DNA from: Chlorobium sp.
GTDB taxonomy: Bacteria; Bacteroidota; Chlorobiia; Chlorobiales; Chlorobiaceae
Direction: 5' to 3'
Assembly: GCF_021740465.1 (NCBI RefSeq)
Contig: NZ_JAIOZR010000008.1
Span: forward strand, 1-64,000
DNA: 64,000 bases
Position numbers and translations under genes: made by a program. Of the stretch, positions 60,988 to 64,000 are shown in pieces; the stretch's first letter is position 1, and each line of letters opens with the position of its first letter. The notes beneath the pieces are model-generated. The model had not been told where the DNA came from. It saw only the letters and a program-made list of their open reading frames with translations, and did not search any database.

Positions 60988-61815
60988 ATGCAGAAAGCCG
61001 CGATTTTTATCGATGGGGCAAATCTTTTCTTTACGCAGCGTCATCTTGGATGGCAGATTGATTTTTCCCGTCTCATGAACTATTTCACGTACCGTTACCA
61101 TGTGGCATCGGTGCGTTATTACGTACCTTCACCTGATCCGCCTTCGGAGGATCAGAGTGCATTCAACAGGGTTCTTTTGACACACGGTTTCGAGATCATC
61201 TCAAAGCCGGTAAAAAAGATCGTCAACAAGGAGACCGGAGAGGTGGTCATGAAAGGTAACCTCGATATTGAACTTGCCGTTGACGCCATGCTGACCGAAA
61301 GTCTGTACGACCAATTTATCCTCTTCAGCGGCGACAGCGATTTTATGCCCCTGCTCAAGGCGCTGCAGCTGAAAGGAAAAACGGTTTCAGTCTATTCTAC
61401 CAGAGGGATAAGTTCCCGTGAACTCTACAGCGGGCCCGATATCGATTTTCACGATCTTGCCCTTCTGGAAAGAGAGATTGGCCAGTCGGAATCGGGTGGC
61501 GGCACTGCGGTAGCGGAGCAGGGTTACACAAGGCTTCCGGAACCAGGAGAGCTCTTTACCGGTTCGGTGCTTTCCGTCAAGCCCTACGGTATTTTTCTTG
61601 TCAACCCCTTCCACGTCAAATGCCTGCTCCCGCTGAGTTTTCTCGGGGTTACGCAGCGTATCGCCGATCTTTCGTCGATTATAAAAATGGATGACCGTTT
61701 TGATGTAACTGTTTTTGCTGTCGACACCGCTCATGATATCCCCCAGATTACGGTCAAACTTTCAAGCAAGGCCATGTCGGAAGAGCTCGAAAGAAGGGTA
61801 AAGGCTCCAGGCTGA
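60988..61815 (+). CDS. NYN-domain nuclease-like protein with C-terminal S1 RNA-binding domain
   Basis: The 275-residue protein has an NYN/PIN-like nuclease domain at 1-155 (AAIFIDGANLFFTQRHLGW, GNLDIELAVDAMLTES, FSGDSDFMPLLKALQLKG: acidic metal ligands present) and a C-terminal S1-type OB domain at about 188-260 (GELFTGSVLSVKPYGIFLV, LLPLSFLG). This fusion differs from the NYN-LOTUS protein at 36752. RNA cleavage is inferred. I start at the ATG at 60988; a TTG at 60982 is also in frame. Confidence 0.85.
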   Translation: MQKAAIFIDGANLFFTQRHLGWQIDFSRLMNYFTYRYHVASVRYYVPSPDPPSEDQSAFNRVLLTHGFEIISKPVKKIVNKETGEVVMKGNLDIELAVDAMLTESLYDQFILFSGDSDFMPLLKALQLKGKTVSVYSTRGISSRELYSGPDIDFHDLALLEREIGQSESGGGTAVAEQGYTRLPEPGELFTGSVLSVKPYGIFLVNPFHVKCLLPLSFLGVTQRIADLSSIIKMDDRFDVTVFAVDTAHDIPQITVKLSSKAMSEELERRVKAPG

Positions 61816-61838
61816 AGTCGCATGAGCCGTTTTTCTTT

Positions 61839-62558
61839 TCACCCCTGCAGCCTCAGCGGCAGCTCCAGGCCGTTTGTCTCAAGCAGATTGCGGTCGCTGA
61901 GCAGCTCTTTTGTCGCTCCTGCGGCGACTATGCGCCCCTCCGCCATGATATGGACCCGGTTGCAGGTTTCCCAGATAAAATCAAGGTCGTGTGAAACCGT
62001 TACTCTTGTTGCCTGAAGGTTGTTGACGAGCGAAATGAGCTTTTTCCGGTTGCGCGGATCGAGATCCGAAGTCGGTTCGTCCATAACGAGCACCGAAGGG
62101 TGCATTACCAGCACTGCGGCGAAAGCTGCAAACCTTCTCTGTCCTTGCGAGAGCTTCGAAGGAGGTTTGTCGCGCAGCGCCCACAGTCCGAAATCCCTCA
62201 GGAGTTTTTCGCTCTCTTCAGCGCTTCGCTCAGGATCCATGCCAAGGTTTTTCGGCCCGAACATGATGTCGTCGCAGAGCCGTGCCATGAAAAGCTGGTC
62301 GTCCGGGTTCTGGAAAACCAGTCCGGTCAGTTTTCTGATGCGCTCCAGGTTCTTTTTCAGGACTTCGACTCCGTCGATGGTGATCTTTCCTGACTGAGGC
62401 AGATACCAGCCGTTCAGATGGTTGACGAGTGTCGATTTTCCCGCACCGTTCGCTCCGACAATGCCGACCGAGTCTCCCGATGTGACCTTGAGCGAGACAT
62501 CGAGCAACGCCCTTGTTCCGTCAGGATAGGAAAAATCGACCTGTTCGACTGTAATCAT
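61839..62558 (-). CDS. cbiO: Cobalt ECF transporter ATPase CbiO
   Basis: This 239-residue ATPase energises cobalt uptake. It has Walker A GANGAGKST, Q-loop GLVFQNPDDQLFMARL (typical of the ECF family), signature LSQGQRRFAAFAAVLV and Walker B LVMDEPTSDLDP. The frame is open further upstream into cbiQ, but the ATG at 62558 (MITVEQVDFSYPDGT) is the family N-terminus. It ends the cbiM-Q-O unit on the minus strand. Confidence 0.93.
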   Translation of the reverse strand: MITVEQVDFSYPDGTRALLDVSLKVTSGDSVGIVGANGAGKSTLVNHLNGWYLPQSGKITIDGVEVLKKNLERIRKLTGLVFQNPDDQLFMARLCDDIMFGPKNLGMDPERSAEESEKLLRDFGLWALRDKPPSKLSQGQRRFAAFAAVLVMHPSVLVMDEPTSDLDPRNRKKLISLVNNLQATRVTVSHDLDFIWETCNRVHIMAEGRIVAAGATKELLSDRNLLETNGLELPLRLQG

Positions 62559-62578
62559 TTCGGGTTCTTTCAATTCTG

Positions 62579-63337
62579 TTATGCCGCGAACAGCAGTTTT
62601 ACCGCAGTAAAACAGATGAGCGCTGTCGTCACGGCCACGGCATCTGTTGCCGTAAAAGGGGTTCTCTGTTCCAGAGAGAGGCTGTTCCTGAATCCCCTGG
62701 CGCACATGGCCAGATATATTCTTTCGGCTCTCGACGCAGTTCTCAGCAGCAGTGACCCTATCAGTTGCGCAGTGTTGAAAAGGTCATTTCCCCTGCCGCC
62801 GAATGAACGCAGATCGCGGGCCTTCCTGAGTGAGCGGGCCTCGCGGACGAGCAGAGAGCTGTAACGGTATACCAGCTGCAGCTGGGTTACAAAAACTTCC
62901 GGAACACCGAAAGAGCGCAGGGCACTTCCGAAACGGTGGAACGGCATGCAGAGGGAGTACGCATGCATTGCGCCGAGCGTGACAAACGTTTTGGCTATGA
63001 TCACACTGCCGGAAACCATGCCTCCGGTTATGGTTAAACTACCTGCGGTTGAAAACGGGTGCCGGTCGAAATACAGGTTTCCCGCCGCCATGAAGAGTAC
63101 GAAAGGGGAGAGCCCGAGCAGCCGTTTCACGATGGGGCGCAACGGAATGCCGGCCGCGGTTATCAAAAAAAGCGGGAACGAGCCGTAGGCGATCACTGCC
63201 GCAAGGTTATGCTTCGGGACGGAAACCACGAACATGATGAACAGGATGAGTATGCCCAGCGCAGCCATGTCTCCAGCCGGGAGATTGCCGGGCACTTCCG
63301 GGGCATCCCTCTGTTTCGTTGCCGTTCCGAAACTCAT
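62579..63337 (-). CDS. cbiQ: Cobalt ECF transporter transmembrane protein CbiQ
   Basis: The 252-residue protein has five or six hydrophobic helices and the two coupling motifs of ECF T-components: RKARDLRSFGG and the later AMCARGFRN. It links the CbiM substrate subunit to the CbiO ATPase. The ATG at 63337 overlaps the cbiM stop by four bases (ATGA), which favours it over a GTG at 63346. Confidence 0.92.
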   Translation of the reverse strand: MSFGTATKQRDAPEVPGNLPAGDMAALGILILFIMFVVSVPKHNLAAVIAYGSFPLFLITAAGIPLRPIVKRLLGLSPFVLFMAAGNLYFDRHPFSTAGSLTITGGMVSGSVIIAKTFVTLGAMHAYSLCMPFHRFGSALRSFGVPEVFVTQLQLVYRYSSLLVREARSLRKARDLRSFGGRGNDLFNTAQLIGSLLLRTASRAERIYLAMCARGFRNSLSLEQRTPFTATDAVAVTTALICFTAVKLLFAA

Positions 63338-64000
63338 GGCGAACACTTTTCTTGCTGCGGTTTTCTCCGGAGCAGCAGACCGGCGCTTCCGGCGACGAGG
63401 AGTACCAGAATGCTTCCCGCGATACCGGATAGCGTTGTGCCGGTATTGAGGGGAGTTTCAGCGGCCGTCGCTTTCTCCGGTTGCCCGGCAGGGGTTCTGA
63501 AGCCGTAATCTGGCAGAACGGCAAGGCGTTCCTGTATCGAGGCGAGAGCCTGGTGAACCGTAGCGGACTTTCCCTGGAGTTCTTCCTGTCCGGATACCCT
63601 GGCCATCGACCATTCAAGGCCGTCGGGTTGGGACGATGCAAACCACGAGAGCAATCCTCCGACGGCCAGTGTTGTTATGATGAACGCCTGGAAAATGAAT
63701 GCCGGTTTGCCGGTCGGCTGCGACTGCATCGAGAGCAGTGATGGTTCGGTTTTTGCGACGAACAGCAGGACAGCCATGGTCACAAGGCCTTCGACAATAC
63801 CGATGGCAAGATGTATCGGGAGCATGAAGAGCATGAAGGTGGCGAAAGGCAGTTCACTGATGCCCGACAGCGTGGTCTGGAGGACGACGGAAAACGCTCC
63901 CATCAAAAGTCCGGCTGTTGCGGCGATGATACTTGCGGTGGTAATTCTTCCTGCAGAGAGAGAGTTGCAGGCAATGACCCGGTAGAGAAACGGATAGGCA
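63334..64000 (-). CDS. cbiM: Cobalt ECF substrate-binding component: CbiM C-terminal part fused to CbiN-like region, 5' end outside window
   Basis: The visible 3' part (about 222 codons, no in-frame stop to the right edge) contains CbiM membrane segments (NSLSAGRITTASIIAATAGLL, LPIHLAIGIVEGLVT). A single helix follows, then a periplasmic region with the CbiN motif SQPDGLEWSMARV and a final C-terminal membrane helix. So CbiM and CbiN are one polypeptide. It imports Co2+ with CbiQ and CbiO. Regulation, such as a cobalamin riboswitch, would lie outside the window. Confidence 0.9.
   Translation of the reverse strand, partial: AYPFLYRVIACNSLSAGRITTASIIAATAGLLMGAFSVVLQTTLSGISELPFATFMLFMLPIHLAIGIVEGLVTMAVLLFVAKTEPSLLSMQSQPTGKPAFIFQAFIITTLAVGGLLSWFASSQPDGLEWSMARVSGQEELQGKSATVHQALASIQERLAVLPDYGFRTPAGQPEKATAAETPLNTGTTLSGIAGSILVLLVAGSAGLLLRRKPQQEKCSP

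Overview
The window is a chromosomal segment of a green sulfur bacterium (Chlorobi, Chlorobiaceae; Chlorobium-like, species not decidable from the sequence). The markers are bchY (a chlorophyllide a reductase subunit), a CruA-type lycopene cyclase, a complete men cluster for menaquinone/chlorobiumquinone, a CbiMNQO cobalt importer together with cobalamin-dependent MetH, and the general character of the genes. Nearly the whole window reads as compact, GC-moderate housekeeping DNA with many 4-base ATGA junctions and several convergent gene pairs whose ends overlap.

Layout: 1-139 the end of an IS3-type element. 185-3345 an oxidative pentose phosphate group (gnd, zwf, and convergent pgl). 3480-6548 a DUF2278 protein, two membrane proteins and a SIMPL-domain protein. 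6823-9245 two different L,D-transpeptidases side by side. 9251-10193 an SRPBCC protein and a putative molybdenum carrier. 10227-12475 a polar amino acid ABC importer with fused binding protein and permease. 12542-14751 an octaheme cytochrome c with a membrane cytochrome b. 14983-25124 on the minus strand: bcp, metH, an esterase, mnmA, ETF-quinone oxidoreductase, mgtE and mpg. 25360-28395 parA, parB, dapB and a membrane protein. 28397-35674 menF-D-H-B-C-E on the minus strand. 35811-38541 a TPR protein, an HMA protein, a NYN-LOTUS protein and an OmpA-family protein, then tRNA-Asp. 39005-43351 gltA, gatC, DUF167, dtd, kdsB and xseA. 43533-45753 an HU-like/SPOR protein overlapping bchY. 45877-46848 a 14-copy tandem array of a ~70 bp hairpin element. 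47171-50840 an arsenic gene cluster (arsR, small thioredoxin, rhodanese, ArsP-like permease, arsC, acr3). 51000-57537 lolD, cruA, ligA, LOG, VanZ, menG and hisI. 57698-61815 an RND-type adaptor, a divergent ferrochelatase, an AEC permease and a NYN-S1 protein. 61839-64000 cbiO, cbiQ and the 3' part of a cbiM-cbiN fusion.

How the genes fit together: several quinone-linked functions share the window. MenF to MenE, plus MenG at 56381, make menaquinone. ETF-QO and probably the octaheme cytochrome/cytochrome b pair exchange electrons with that pool. CbiMNQO supplies cobalt for cobalamin, which MetH uses directly. BchY and CruA belong to pigment synthesis. Citrate synthase is present although this group fixes CO2 by the reductive TCA cycle.

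The least ordinary parts are the 70-bp tandem array between bchY and the ars cluster, with inverted copies and a flanking direct repeat; the ars cluster itself, whose two promoters carry the same 17-bp operator-like sequence and whose proteins have added cysteine motifs; the octaheme cytochrome pair; the NYN-S1 and HU-SPOR fusions; and the divergent ferrochelatase. I found no CRISPR array, prophage or obvious defence island. All calls come from reading the sequence; no database search was run.
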